24,220 bases of DNA from an uncultured Eubacterium sp. (GCA_900545725.1 URAI01000028.1:1-24220), one strand, 5' to 3'; shown: positions 7,214 through 16,335, counted from the first letter of the stretch. Notes: generated by a model from the letters alone, not told the origin. Translations and numbers: made by a program.

Positions 7214-7966
7214 TTAATATTCAGGTGTTATTATATTAGAAAACTTTCCATACTTGTCTTTGTCAATTTTTTCTGTAATAATACGAGCTTTCTTAATATC
7301 TGCAAATGTTACACTTGATACCTTTGAAAACTTACTGCTGTCACATAAAATATATTTTTCTTTACTTTTACTTAAAGCCTTTCTTTTTAATACAGCTTCC
7401 CTATAATCAGGTGTAGTTATTCCATTATCAATACTGACACCATTGGCTCCAAAAAAACCTTTTGTAAAATTATATTTATCCAGAAGCAGTATAGCCTCTT
7501 CTCCTACGATTGCCTCGGTTTCTAACTTAAACTCCCCACCGAGTATATGAACCCTAAAGCCTGCCTGTGTCAGCTTCTTTGCATGGCTTATTCCGTTTGT
7601 TACAAATGTAACATTCCTTCTCTGTTCTATATAATCAATCAATAGTTCCGTTGTAGTTCCTGCATCAATATAAATAAAATCATTATCACTTATAAGTGAT
7701 GCCGCATATCTGCCAATTGCTCTTTTAGCATCAATATTCCATTCTTTTCTAAATGAAATATTCTCATCTGTGGTTCTGTACTGCATATTATTGCTTACAG
7801 CACCACCTCTTACCTTACTTATTCTCCTGTCATTATCAAGTATAATAAGGTCTCTTCTTATGGTCGATTCTGATGTATCAAGTTCTTTTGCAAGTTCCTG
7901 GACAGATACGCTCCCTTCTCTGTCTGTTATCGCAACAATCCTTTGAAGTCTCTCTTCTGTAAGCAT
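7214..7966 (-). CDS. fruR: DeoR-family regulator of the fructose operon
   Basis: Transcription regulator, 250 aa. The N-terminal winged helix-turn-helix (about 1-57) contains ELAKELDTSESTIRRDL, the DeoR signature. The C-terminal sugar-phosphate sensor domain (about 75-235) carries DAGTTT (101-106) and GGEFKLETEAIVG. Regulators of this type upstream of fruK and fruA usually sense fructose 1-phosphate and repress their own operon; that role is inferred from context. The start follows AGAGGAAG. A sigma-A type promoter (8090-8118) would give a leader of about 120 nt containing eight copies of an 8-bp repeat. It is the first gene of the set, 89 bp before fruK. Confidence 0.92.
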   Translation of the reverse strand: MLTEERLQRIVAITDREGSVSVQELAKELDTSESTIRRDLIILDNDRRISKVRGGAVSNNMQYRTTDENISFRKEWNIDAKRAIGRYAASLISDNDFIYIDAGTTTELLIDYIEQRRNVTFVTNGISHAKKLTQAGFRVHILGGEFKLETEAIVGEEAILLLDKYNFTKGFFGANGVSIDNGITTPDYREAVLKRKALSKSKEKYILCDSSKFSKVSSVTFADIKKARIITEKIDKDKYGKFSNIITPEY

Positions 7967-8003
7967 ATCTTCCTCTTTTCCTCACCATTATGGTTCAATA
8001 TTT

Positions 8004-8067
8004 GTGTTTTCGTGTTTTTGTGTTTTTGTGTTTTTGTGTTTTTGTGTTTTTGTGTTTTTGTGTTTTC
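8004..8067. repeat. Eight tandem copies of an 8-bp repeat in the fruR leader
   Basis: The unit GTGTTTTT repeats eight times without indels. The first and last copies end in C, the six inner ones in T. On the transcribed strand this is an A/C-only run (AAAAACAC)n. It begins 38 nt before the fruR start codon and lies downstream of the predicted promoter, so it should be part of the mRNA leader. Such arrays change copy number by slippage. Confidence 0.9.
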
Positions 8068-8089
8068 GATTACTGTTTTCGTTATCTGT

Positions 8090-8118
8090 ATAATAACACA
8101 TACGTTATTTAGTTTCAA
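8090..8118 (-). promoter_or_regulatory. Predicted fruR promoter
   Basis: TTGAAA (8118-8113), 17 bp, TATTAT (8095-8090) on the minus strand. Transcription would start near 8083. It lies directly upstream of the 8-bp repeat array, in the only gap before the fru operon. Confidence 0.6.
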
Positions 8119-8254
8119 GCATTTTTAATCATGTTCTTTCATATTTTTTCATTTTCTTTCATTTATTTCTTCATAAACCCCTTTCTTAAGAAATTTTATG
8201 AATGAAGTATATCACCAGCCAGCATATAGAAACACCTTCTCCAACAAATGTGAA

Positions 8255-8286
8255 TAAAAAAAGCACCGGATACTATCCAGTGCTTC
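8255..8286 (-). terminator. Intrinsic terminator of the ABC exporter operon
   Basis: On the minus strand AAGCAC-T-GGAT, loop AGT, ATCC-G-GTGCTT forms an 11-bp stem with one G-U pair, followed at once by a run of seven T. It lies about 110 bp after the last ABC gene. Around it, 8119-8254 and 8287-8395 show nothing further that I can support. Confidence 0.88.
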
Positions 8287-8395
8287 ACAATAAGTATACA
8301 TATGATAAAGACTTAGTTGGTCTTATCAATCATTTTCAAACACTATAAATCCCAACCGTCTGCCCTTCTACACTATTTTTTCAACTAAACACCTT

Positions 8396-10249
8396 TTATG
8401 ATGCCTCATCAAACTGCGAATTATAAAGATCTGCATAGAAGCCATCTTTCTTCATCAGTTCTTCATGATTACCCTGTTCAATGATATCTCCATCTTTCAT
8501 AACAAGGATACAATCAGCATTTTTAATAGTTGAAAGTCTGTGAGCAATTACAAAGCTGGTTCTACCCTCCATAAGGTTATCCATTGCCTTCTGAATCTGA
8601 AGCTCCGTACGTGTATCTACTGATGAAGTAGCCTCATCAAGAATAAGAATCCTGTTATCAGCAAGAATAGCTCTTGCAATAGTAAGAAGCTGCTTCTGTC
8701 CCTGTGATACATTGCTTGCATCTTCATTTAATTCCATATTATAGCCACCCGGAAGAGTCTCAATAAAGTGATGTGCATGTGCTGCTTTGGCTGCTGCAAT
8801 AACCTCTTCGTCAGTTGCATCCAGCCGGCCGTATCTGATATTTTCCATAATAGTATCCTTATACAGCCAGGTATCCTGAAGCACCATTCCAAATGCATCC
8901 CTTAATTCACGTCTGTTAAAGTCTCTTATATCATGACCATCAACCTTGATACAGCCGCTGTTTACATCATAGAATCTCATAAGAAGCTTAACCATGGTAG
9001 TCTTTCCTGCACCGGTAGGACCAACAATGGCAATCTTCTGCCCCGGCTTTACATGTGCAGTAAAGTCATTGATAATTGTCTGGTCTTTCTTATATCCAAA
9101 ATTAACATCTTCAAAATCAACATAACCCTCAATCTTATCAAGATGAACCGGATTAGCTGCAAACTGGTCTTCCTCCTCTTCTTCAAGGAATTCAAAGACC
9201 CTCTCGGATGCAGCAGCCATAGACTGAACCTGTGTTATAACCTGTGCAATCTGTGCTATTGGCTGTGTGAAATTCTTAACATACTGTATAAATGCCTGAA
9301 TATCACCTACAGTAATTACGCCATTTATTGCAAGAAAACCACCAGAAAGAGCCACTCCTGCATATCCTAAGTTACCTACAAATGTCATAATAGGCATCAT
9401 CATTCCTGAAAAGAACTGTGACTTCCATGCTGAAGAATACAATGTGTCATTAACTTCATTGAAATTTTTAATCATTGATTCTTCTTTGTTAAATGACTGT
9501 ACCACAAGATGACCTGCATAATTTTCTTCAATCTGTCCATTGATATGTCCTAAGTATTCCTGCTGTGTCTTAAAGTACTTCTGTGACCTTTTTACAACAA
9601 ATGATATAAGCCACATAGATACCGGTAATATAACTATTGCAATAAGTGTCATAAGCGGTGATATACTAAGCATCATAACCGTTACACCAATAATTGTTGC
9701 AACTGAGGTAATAATTGTTGTTATACTCTGGTTAAGTCCCATTCCAAGTGTATCTACATCATTAGTTATTCTTGATAAAACTTCACCATAAGTACGGCTT
9801 TCAAAATACTTCATCGGCATACGGTTTATCTTTTCAGATATTTCTTTTCTTAATCTGTAGCATATCTTTTGTGTAATTCCTGTCATTATCCAGCCCTGCA
9901 TAAAACTGAATATTACTGCAATAAGATATAAACCAAGAACTAGTAAGAGGATTTTTCCGATATAATCAAAATCCATTCCGCCTACGCCCTGAATCTTACG
10001 CATAAGACCTTCTGAAAGTGCCGTTGTTGCTTTACCCAATATCTTAGGTCCTATTACATTAAATACTGTCGCAGACGCAGCAAATATCATTACAACTATT
10101 ACTGCGAATTTATAATTGCCTATATATTTTATAAGTTTTCCAATAGAACCCTTGAAATCCTTAGCCTTTTCTCCAGAACCCATCGGTCCTCTTCCCATAG
10201 GTCCTCTTCTTCTTGGAGGAGTCTTAAACTGTTCTTCTTTATTTTCCAT
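8396..10249 (-). CDS. ABC exporter subunit with canonical catalytic motifs
   Basis: Half-transporter (6 membrane helices plus ATPase) of the multidrug exporter type, 617 aa. The N-terminus is rich in Arg, Gly, Pro and Met (about 10-30). Membrane domain about 38-345. ATPase: Walker A GPTGAGKTT (410-418), Q-loop Gln458, signature VSQGQ (514-518), Walker B ILILDEATS with catalytic Glu539, and switch His570. The signature has SQGQ rather than SGGQ. Its ATG overlaps the stop of the upstream ABC gene in TAATG, so the two are translationally coupled. With that partner, which lacks catalytic residues, it should form a heterodimer. Substrate unknown; the MarR-type regulator upstream suggests a drug or toxic metabolite. 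Confidence 0.94.
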   Translation of the reverse strand: MENKEEQFKTPPRRRGPMGRGPMGSGEKAKDFKGSIGKLIKYIGNYKFAVIVVMIFAASATVFNVIGPKILGKATTALSEGLMRKIQGVGGMDFDYIGKILLLVLGLYLIAVIFSFMQGWIMTGITQKICYRLRKEISEKINRMPMKYFESRTYGEVLSRITNDVDTLGMGLNQSITTIITSVATIIGVTVMMLSISPLMTLIAIVILPVSMWLISFVVKRSQKYFKTQQEYLGHINGQIEENYAGHLVVQSFNKEESMIKNFNEVNDTLYSSAWKSQFFSGMMMPIMTFVGNLGYAGVALSGGFLAINGVITVGDIQAFIQYVKNFTQPIAQIAQVITQVQSMAAASERVFEFLEEEEEDQFAANPVHLDKIEGYVDFEDVNFGYKKDQTIINDFTAHVKPGQKIAIVGPTGAGKTTMVKLLMRFYDVNSGCIKVDGHDIRDFNRRELRDAFGMVLQDTWLYKDTIMENIRYGRLDATDEEVIAAAKAAHAHHFIETLPGGYNMELNEDASNVSQGQKQLLTIARAILADNRILILDEATSSVDTRTELQIQKAMDNLMEGRTSFVIAHRLSTIKNADCILVMKDGDIIEQGNHEELMKKDGFYADLYNSQFDEAS

Positions 10250-12561
10250 TATAAATCCTCCTTTCTGTCAATTCCAAGTTCCTTTTCTGATAACTGTGAT
10301 TTTGCAATCTGTCTGTATACTTCACAGTTCTCAAGCAGTTCACTATGAGTTCCTCTTCCAACAATTCTTCCTTCATCCATAACAAGAATCTGTTCTGCAT
10401 GAAGAATTGTACTTATTCTTTGTGCTACTATAATAACCGTACTGTCACCTACTTTAGATGCAAGTGCTTTTCTTAACGCAGCATCTGTCTTAAGGTCAAG
10501 TGCCGAAAAACTGTCATCAAATATATATATCTTAGGGTTCTTAGCTATTGCCCTTGCTATTGAGAGTCTCTGTTTCTGACCACCTGATACATTAGTTCCA
10601 CCCTGTGCAATAGGTGTTTCATATCTTGCATTTTTGCTCTCAATAAATTCTGTAGCCTGTGCAATCTGTGCAGCCTCTTCAATCTGTTCATCTGTAGCAT
10701 CTTCTTTACCAAATCTTAAGTTAGATGCAATATTACCAGAGAATAATATTCCCTTCTGTGGAACATATCCAAGTTCCTCTCTTAAATCTTTCATTGTAAT
10801 ATTTCTTATATCATGTCCGTCAAGTGTAATGCTTCCCTGTGTGACATCATATAATCTCGGTATAAGATTAACGAGCGTTGACTTACCACAGCCTGTACTT
10901 CCTATAATTGCTGTTGTCTTACCCGGCTCTGCTTTAAAGCTTATATCTGCAATTGCATTTTCATCGGAACCCGGATATTTAAAGCTTACATCATTAAATT
11001 CTAGCACACCCTTAACGTTTTCAAGCTTTTCAGGTGAATCAGTGTCCTTAATAGAACTTTCTGTCTTTAAAACTTCATCAATTCTGTCTGCTGCAACCGC
11101 AGAACGAGGGAGCATAATTGACATCATTGTAAGCATAAGGAATGACATAACTATCTGCATTGTATATGTTATAAATGCTGTCATTGCACCCACCTGTAAT
11201 GTACCATCATCTATCTTATTAGAGGCAACCCATACTATAAGTACTGTAATGCCATACATTATAAACGTCATAAGTGGCATCATAAATGTCATTACTCTGT
11301 TTGTAAAAAGTGTTGTCTTTGTAAGCTTTTTGTTAGCCTCATCAAAACGCTGTTCTTCTTTTTCTTCTCTTCTGAATGCCCTTATAACTGAAAGACCTGT
11401 AAGGATCTCTCTTGATACAAGGTTTACAGCATCGACAAGCTTTTGCATAAGTTTAAACTTAGGCATTGCAACAACCATAAGAATCATTACAATTCCAAGT
11501 ATTATAAGCACTGCAAGGCCGATAATCCATTCCATGCCTGCACCTGTATTAAATACCTTTACAATACCACCGATACCAAGAATTGGCGCATATAAAATCA
11601 TTCTTAACATCATAACAATAACCATCTGTATCTGCTGGATATCATTAGTTGTTCTTGTTATAAGTGAAGCTGTAGAGAATTTATCCATCTCCGCATTTGA
11701 AAACTTCATAACCCTGCCATAGACACTGCTTCTTAAATCACGACCGATACCGGCACCTATTCTTGAAGCAATAAGTCCTACTATTACAGTTGCAGCCGCC
11801 ATAAATAATGCCATGGCTATCATCTTAAGTCCTGAACTTAACAGATATGATGACTGTATCTTATCCATATCAAGACCCGCTTTACTGTCCATGCTCTTTG
11901 CATAAGCAACGCCCATAGACTTAAGCATAGTACTTCCTACACTTGAAAATTTATCTTCCATATCATTCCTTATTGAAATAATATTATCTTTAGTCATTTT
12001 ACCTGATGTAACCATTGCCTCAAATATGGTTCTCATATCGACACAGGTAACATCAGTCATATTACCATCTGAATCCTCCTGCTGTCTTGTAAACGTCTCA
12101 AGCTGGATTCCTAACTGTGCTGCGAGCTGCTGTGTTGTCATATTATTAACAATCTGCTCATCGACACCCATAAATGATGCCATCTGCTGTTTAAACTGGC
12201 TCTCTTCAACTGCTGACATCTGGTTATTCATAATAAATGCCATTGAAAATTCATCATCCAGCTTATCAAGCTCATTATTTTTAGTAACTTTTAATCTGTA
12301 ATTATCATCTTCCTTTTCGTATACGCTTCTGAAATGCTCTTCTTCATCATCTGACATAAATACAACTGCTTTTTCAAATTCATCAGATGTTATAAGCTCA
12401 GGCATTGCATGCTCTATACCGCCATTCTGGATACCTGTATCAATAATATTAGATGTATACTGTGGCAGTGATAAATCACAATATGCCTGCAAAAGTAAAA
12501 ATACAAAAATCAATATTACTGATTTCCAATAAGGAAGTATACTTTTAAATATTCTTTTCAT
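10249..12561 (-). CDS. ABC exporter subunit with degenerate ATP site
   Basis: Partner half-transporter, 770 aa, well above the usual 580-600. The excess is a segment of about 200 residues (about 40-240) between the first and second membrane helices, predicted to face outside. It is charged and Gln/Asn/Met-rich. ATPase: Walker A GSTGCGKST (554-562), Q-loop Gln602, signature NVSGGQKQR (657-665). The Walker B end is FDD, with Asp683 in place of the catalytic Glu, and the switch residue is Gln714 instead of His (VAQRIS). These two changes together mark the degenerate site of heterodimeric exporters such as TM287/288 and BmrCD. It overlaps the MarR gene by 17 bp and the next ABC gene by one base. 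The start follows AGAGGAAAG. Confidence 0.93.
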   Translation of the reverse strand: MKRIFKSILPYWKSVILIFVFLLLQAYCDLSLPQYTSNIIDTGIQNGGIEHAMPELITSDEFEKAVVFMSDDEEEHFRSVYEKEDDNYRLKVTKNNELDKLDDEFSMAFIMNNQMSAVEESQFKQQMASFMGVDEQIVNNMTTQQLAAQLGIQLETFTRQQEDSDGNMTDVTCVDMRTIFEAMVTSGKMTKDNIISIRNDMEDKFSSVGSTMLKSMGVAYAKSMDSKAGLDMDKIQSSYLLSSGLKMIAMALFMAAATVIVGLIASRIGAGIGRDLRSSVYGRVMKFSNAEMDKFSTASLITRTTNDIQQIQMVIVMMLRMILYAPILGIGGIVKVFNTGAGMEWIIGLAVLIILGIVMILMVVAMPKFKLMQKLVDAVNLVSREILTGLSVIRAFRREEKEEQRFDEANKKLTKTTLFTNRVMTFMMPLMTFIMYGITVLIVWVASNKIDDGTLQVGAMTAFITYTMQIVMSFLMLTMMSIMLPRSAVAADRIDEVLKTESSIKDTDSPEKLENVKGVLEFNDVSFKYPGSDENAIADISFKAEPGKTTAIIGSTGCGKSTLVNLIPRLYDVTQGSITLDGHDIRNITMKDLREELGYVPQKGILFSGNIASNLRFGKEDATDEQIEEAAQIAQATEFIESKNARYETPIAQGGTNVSGGQKQRLSIARAIAKNPKIYIFDDSFSALDLKTDAALRKALASKVGDSTVIIVAQRISTILHAEQILVMDEGRIVGRGTHSELLENCEVYRQIAKSQLSEKELGIDRKEDL

Positions 12562-13012
12562 CTTTCCTCTTTTCTAATTCCTTTCTGGATATTTCGTAAA
12601 GCTCATTTAAAAAATCAACTATCATATCAACCTGCTGTGTATCAATCTGACTAAAAACATCTTCCTGATACTTTTCAACCGCCTTTTCTATTTTATGAAT
12701 CAGTTTCTGACCCTTATCTGTAAGGCTTACATATGTAACCCTTCTATCTTTTGTGCTGACATTTCTTTCAATAAGCTCCTGTGATTCTAATGCTTTAAGA
12801 CTTCTTGATACAGCCGTATTATTCATATGCATCCTTTCAGACAGCATTGATACCTTGACCTGTTCATTTTTCTTTTTACATTCCTTTGCACAAATATTAA
12901 TAGTCTTTAATGTGCAATATTCAGAATGGCTAATATTAAACAATGTGCCTTTTAAATGCAGCTTTCTAAACTGCATTGCGGCATTGAATAACTTTTCACA
13001 CTGCTTATTCAT
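12545..13012 (-). CDS. MarR-family transcription regulator
   Basis: Winged helix-turn-helix repressor of the MarR type, 155 aa. The DNA-binding core is MLSERMHMNNTAVSRSLKAL followed by the wing VSTKDRRVTYVSLTDKG, both typical. The ATG (13010-13012) lies 5 nt after GGAAGG; a TTG one codon upstream is too close to the Shine-Dalgarno sequence. It is the first gene of an operon with the two ABC subunits, so it probably represses them and itself until a ligand binds. A TAAGG-TCTG-CCTTA palindrome lies 47 bp upstream. The N-terminal half is cysteine-rich (Cys at about 5, 33, 42 and 46), which could allow redox or metal sensing, but this is speculative. Confidence 0.92.
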   Translation of the reverse strand: MNKQCEKLFNAAMQFRKLHLKGTLFNISHSEYCTLKTINICAKECKKKNEQVKVSMLSERMHMNNTAVSRSLKALESQELIERNVSTKDRRVTYVSLTDKGQKLIHKIEKAVEKYQEDVFSQIDTQQVDMIVDFLNELYEISRKELEKRKDEKNI

Positions 13013-13058
13013 CAAAACCTTCCTTTCTTTTAATTAAATATAGCACATCCCTAATAAA

Positions 13059-13072
13059 TAAGGTCTGCCTTA
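13059..13072. promoter_or_regulatory. Candidate MarR operator
   Basis: TAAGG-TCTG-CCTTA, 5-bp arms, sits 47 bp upstream of the MarR start codon, close to where the promoter should be. Autoregulation of MarR operons through a palindrome in this place is usual. No clear -35/-10 pair was found, so this is a weak call. Confidence 0.35.
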
Positions 13073-13084
13073 CGGCTTATACCG

Positions 13085-13138
13085 CAAAAATATAACGAAG
13101 TAAATATTTAACACTGTAAACTATTTACTTCGTCATAT
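13085..13138 (-). terminator. Terminator-like long AT hairpin after the amylase fusion gene
   Basis: Arms of 17 bp at 13090-13106 and 13122-13138 match at 16 positions around a 15-nt loop. On the minus strand the stem runs into ATATTTTTG, giving a T-run. The core arm is ACGAAGTAAATA. It lies about 100 bp after the stop of the amylase fusion gene and before the MarR promoter region. Confidence 0.65.
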
Positions 13139-13234
13139 ATTAACATTCCCATATTTAATTGTAAATATAATTTTTTGAAAAAAATATTATAAAAATATTG
13201 AATTTATAAACATCTTATTAAATAATATGAATTA

Positions 13235-15358
13235 TTATCTGTATCTTGCCTTACATGTATAGTCTGTCGCAGCTATCTTTAAAACCTCCACCTTTTTAAT
13301 CTGTTCATCCGTAAATGTTACATTCTGGCCTGTCTGGCGCTTCATAAGAAGTGATAATCCATGTTTCTTTTCATGCGGCTCTTCTACAAATTCCATACTG
13401 CCAAAGCCTATAATGCTTTCATACAGACAGCCTGATGCGCATGGATTATCATTGTCATATATAATCTCTTTTTCATGGCTTATCTCAAAGGCTATATTAT
13501 GATTCTGCCTTAATATATTAAGTTTTTTCCCGGTCATGGCACTATGGAAATAAAGTACTATTCTGTCATCTTCTATCTCATATCCATAAGATAATGGAAT
13601 CACATATGGGAAATCATCCTGTGACATGGCCACATGACACACAGTACATGAATCAAGCACCTCCATAATCTTTTCTATATCTGTGACCTGCCTGTCACTT
13701 CTTCTCATATAACCGGAATGTGCCATATCCGAATCATTATCCGTTTCAACAAGCTTATTATCTATAGAATATTTTATATATTCCAAAGTATCTTTATCTG
13801 TATTATCAGTATTGCTTATATTCCCGGTTACATCCAAACTATCATAACCATTGTTATCAGACTTTGTATTTATAGCCACATCCCTGTCATTATGAAGGCT
13901 GTTATTTTCATAGCCACATACAGCTTCAATATTATTTTCAGATGTATTTACAATATCCGGTGATTTTCTTCCTATTACATAGATCTTACTTTCATCAGGC
14001 TGTAAATTTGCATGTATATGATTATTTTCAAGCTTAATCTTCTCACCTGTTATAACATCATATACCTCATCCATTAATAATGCTGACATGTCAACACCCT
14101 GAGCCTGCCTTATTGGAATCCATATCTGCGCTTCATTTTCATCATTATTAACTGCTGTTATTATGCCTTCTTCATCAGTCCATCTTGCATATGCAAACTG
14201 TCTGTTAGTAAGAACCAACTCATCATACACGCCATATGCCAGACACTTTGCATATAATTTATGAATTTTACCTAACTGTGTTATCCACTCTGTAAGCCAT
14301 GCACACTGATTATTAGAAGACATATAATCCACATCCAGCTCCGGTCTTAATGCATCATCACTTGCCCCCTCTTTTTTACCCTGTATTCCCCATTCGGATC
14401 CATAGTATATAGATGGTATACCGGGAAGTGTGTATATAAGAGTATATATAAGCTTCATATGTCCGGCTATATTAACCTTACTTGCAAGCCTGTCAACATC
14501 ATGGTTATCAGCAAATGAATAAAGATGTGTTCCCGGGCACTGTCCTCCTATTCCAAAAAGATATCTTATTGTATGTGCGATTTCAAAGTAATTATGGTCA
14601 TTGTGACCTGAATACAAGCCCTTATGAAGCTGGTAATCCGTAACACTGTTAAGCTTATTATCCGATATATAGCTGCCATAATTACCGTGGATAACTTCCC
14701 CCATAAGCCAGAAATCCTTCTTGTGTGCATCAGCTCTTCTTCTCATCTCTTCAATAAAAAAGTCTTCCAGACAGTCAGCACAGTCAAGTCTTATACCATC
14801 AATATCAAATTCATCAATCCACATATCAATGGTATCAAATATATATTCTCTTACAGCAGGTTCCCACGGATTAAGATTGACAAGCTCATAACAGCCTCTC
14901 CACGCTTCATAACCAACACCATCATTGTACGGTGAACTCCAGTCAAAGCTTATATTCTTATACCAGCTGCAATACGGTGAAGCTGAACGGTTCTTTAATA
15001 TATCCTGAAATGCAAAAAACTCTCTTCCGGTATGATTAAATACACCATCTACCACAACCTTTATTCCATTGTCGTGTGCAAGCTCTACAAATTCCTTAAA
15101 ATCATTATTATCACCAAGTCTTGAATCAACTCTCCTATAATCCTTAGTATCATATCCATGTGTTGAAGACTCAAATAAAGGTCCTATATATATTGCATTT
15201 ATTCCCAGCTTTTTAAGATGTGGAATCCAAGCTTTAAGCTTTTCTAACCTGTGTACTACCACGCCATCTTTATTTTCCTTAGGAGCACCTGTAAGTCCCA
15301 AAGGATAAATGTGATAAAATACTGCTTCGTCATACCATTTTTCATTAATTACGCTCAT
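13235..15358 (-). CDS. GH13 alpha-amylase-type enzyme fused to a flavin split-barrel domain
   Basis: A 707-aa cytoplasmic protein; no signal peptide. Residues about 8-465 form a GH13 glycoside hydrolase: DGVFNHTG (104-111), DGIRLDCAD with nucleophile Asp192, GEVIHG with acid/base Glu221, and FADNHDVDR with Asp287. The closing beta-sandwich ends near 465. A linker of about 80 residues rich in Asn and Asp follows. Residues about 550-707 match the pyridoxamine 5'-phosphate oxidase-like / NimA-type split barrel: MRRSDRQVTD, CHVAMSQDDFPYVIPLSYGY, IVLYFHSAMTGKKLN and IGFGSMEFVEE. The start ATG (15356-15358) has a GGAGG 5 nt upstream; an ATG 12 nt earlier overlaps that site. It follows a LysR gene by 53 bp. 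The hydrolase substrate (maltodextrin-type) is inferred; the role of the second domain is unknown. Confidence 0.9.
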   Translation of the reverse strand: MSVINEKWYDEAVFYHIYPLGLTGAPKENKDGVVVHRLEKLKAWIPHLKKLGINAIYIGPLFESSTHGYDTKDYRRVDSRLGDNNDFKEFVELAHDNGIKVVVDGVFNHTGREFFAFQDILKNRSASPYCSWYKNISFDWSSPYNDGVGYEAWRGCYELVNLNPWEPAVREYIFDTIDMWIDEFDIDGIRLDCADCLEDFFIEEMRRRADAHKKDFWLMGEVIHGNYGSYISDNKLNSVTDYQLHKGLYSGHNDHNYFEIAHTIRYLFGIGGQCPGTHLYSFADNHDVDRLASKVNIAGHMKLIYTLIYTLPGIPSIYYGSEWGIQGKKEGASDDALRPELDVDYMSSNNQCAWLTEWITQLGKIHKLYAKCLAYGVYDELVLTNRQFAYARWTDEEGIITAVNNDENEAQIWIPIRQAQGVDMSALLMDEVYDVITGEKIKLENNHIHANLQPDESKIYVIGRKSPDIVNTSENNIEAVCGYENNSLHNDRDVAINTKSDNNGYDSLDVTGNISNTDNTDKDTLEYIKYSIDNKLVETDNDSDMAHSGYMRRSDRQVTDIEKIMEVLDSCTVCHVAMSQDDFPYVIPLSYGYEIEDDRIVLYFHSAMTGKKLNILRQNHNIAFEISHEKEIIYDNDNPCASGCLYESIIGFGSMEFVEEPHEKKHGLSLLMKRQTGQNVTFTDEQIKKVEVLKIAATDYTCKARYR

Positions 15359-15411
15359 ACAAACCTCCATTTCCTGCTTTACAACAACATTAACTTACAC
15401 CGGAAGTATTA

Positions 15412-16335
15412 CTATAATTCACAACCCTGTAATATATTCTGTCTGTAATGTTCCAGTTCTTCTATATATGCATTACCAAGCATACTAAGTGGAATATTTT
15501 TCTGTTTAATATATCCTATAGTCATAGTCTCATCAGTATTAAGCGGTATTGCAATATAATCCTGTCCATTAAGCTCCTCACAGATGAGACCACTGCAAAG
15601 TGTAAAACCATCCATACCAACCATCAGATTAAGAAGCGTTGCCCTGTCATCCGCCTTGATAATCTTCTTATAATCATAAGTACTAAGCACCTCTTCTGCA
15701 TAATAAAACGAATTACTATCACCCTGTTCAAAGGACAGACACGGATAATTCTGCAAATCCTCCATATTAATGACCGTCTTTGCAGCCATTGGATTAGACC
15801 TGCTCATATATACATATATTCCACAATCAAAAAGCTTATTAAATTCAAGTCCATTTTCCTTTAAAATCTTAAAAATAACTTTACAATTAAAGTCATTAAC
15901 ATATATTATCCCAATCTCACTTATCAGATTCTTAACGTTATCTATTACATCTCTCGTTCTTGTCTCATGTATGGCAAATTCATATTCGTCCATTCCATAT
16001 TTTTTTGCTATTTTTATAAATGCTTCCACAGCAAATGTATAATGCTGCATTGATACGCTAAACTTCTTCTTTGAAATACTGCTATTAACAAATCTGTCTT
16101 CAATCAGCTTATAATGCTCTAACATCTGTCTTGCATAGCCTAAAAATTCCTCACCTTCAGGAGTAATTATAATTCCTCTGTTAGAGCGTATAAACAGGTT
16201 GACATTAATTTCCTTTTCAAGGTCCTTTATCGTGCCTGAAAGACTTGGCTGCGTTATAAACAGCTTCTCTGCTGCCTTATTCATTGATTTACAGTCAGAA
16301 ACCATAACTGCATAACGCAATTGCTGAAGTGTCAT
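15412..16335 (-). CDS. LysR-family transcription regulator
   Basis: LysR-type activator or repressor, 307 aa, normal length. The N-terminal helix-turn-helix runs from MTLQQLRYAVMVSDCKSMNKAAEKLFITQPSLSGTIKDLE-like residues (about 1-60), followed by the linker helix and a substrate-binding domain to the C-terminus. ATG 16333-16335 follows AGGTGGG; the frame is open 23 codons further, but no such site precedes the earlier ATG and the family start fits MTLQQL. The amylase fusion gene follows after 53 bp on the same strand, so the two may be cotranscribed, which is less usual than divergent LysR targets. The effector is unknown. Confidence 0.9.
   Translation of the reverse strand: MTLQQLRYAVMVSDCKSMNKAAEKLFITQPSLSGTIKDLEKEINVNLFIRSNRGIIITPEGEEFLGYARQMLEHYKLIEDRFVNSSISKKKFSVSMQHYTFAVEAFIKIAKKYGMDEYEFAIHETRTRDVIDNVKNLISEIGIIYVNDFNCKVIFKILKENGLEFNKLFDCGIYVYMSRSNPMAAKTVINMEDLQNYPCLSFEQGDSNSFYYAEEVLSTYDYKKIIKADDRATLLNLMVGMDGFTLCSGLICEELNGQDYIAIPLNTDETMTIGYIKQKNIPLSMLGNAYIEELEHYRQNILQGCEL

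Noticed and set aside
8004..8067. CRISPR array
   Set aside because: The units are 8 bp and directly adjacent, with no spacers.
7927..8118. Frame encoding a Lys-Thr-Gln-Lys-His-like repeat peptide through the 8-bp array
   Set aside because: The peptide arises from the tandem DNA repeat, overlaps the fruR start in another frame, and has no convincing start site.
10634..11722. Open plus-strand frame of 362 codons
   Set aside because: It lies antisense inside the ABC exporter gene, lacks a ribosome binding site, and its residues are the mirror of the membrane-domain codons. It is a shadow frame.
12026..12301. Plus-strand small Cys/Ser-rich protein
   Set aside because: Antisense shadow of the extracytoplasmic region of the ABC subunit, with no ribosome binding site.
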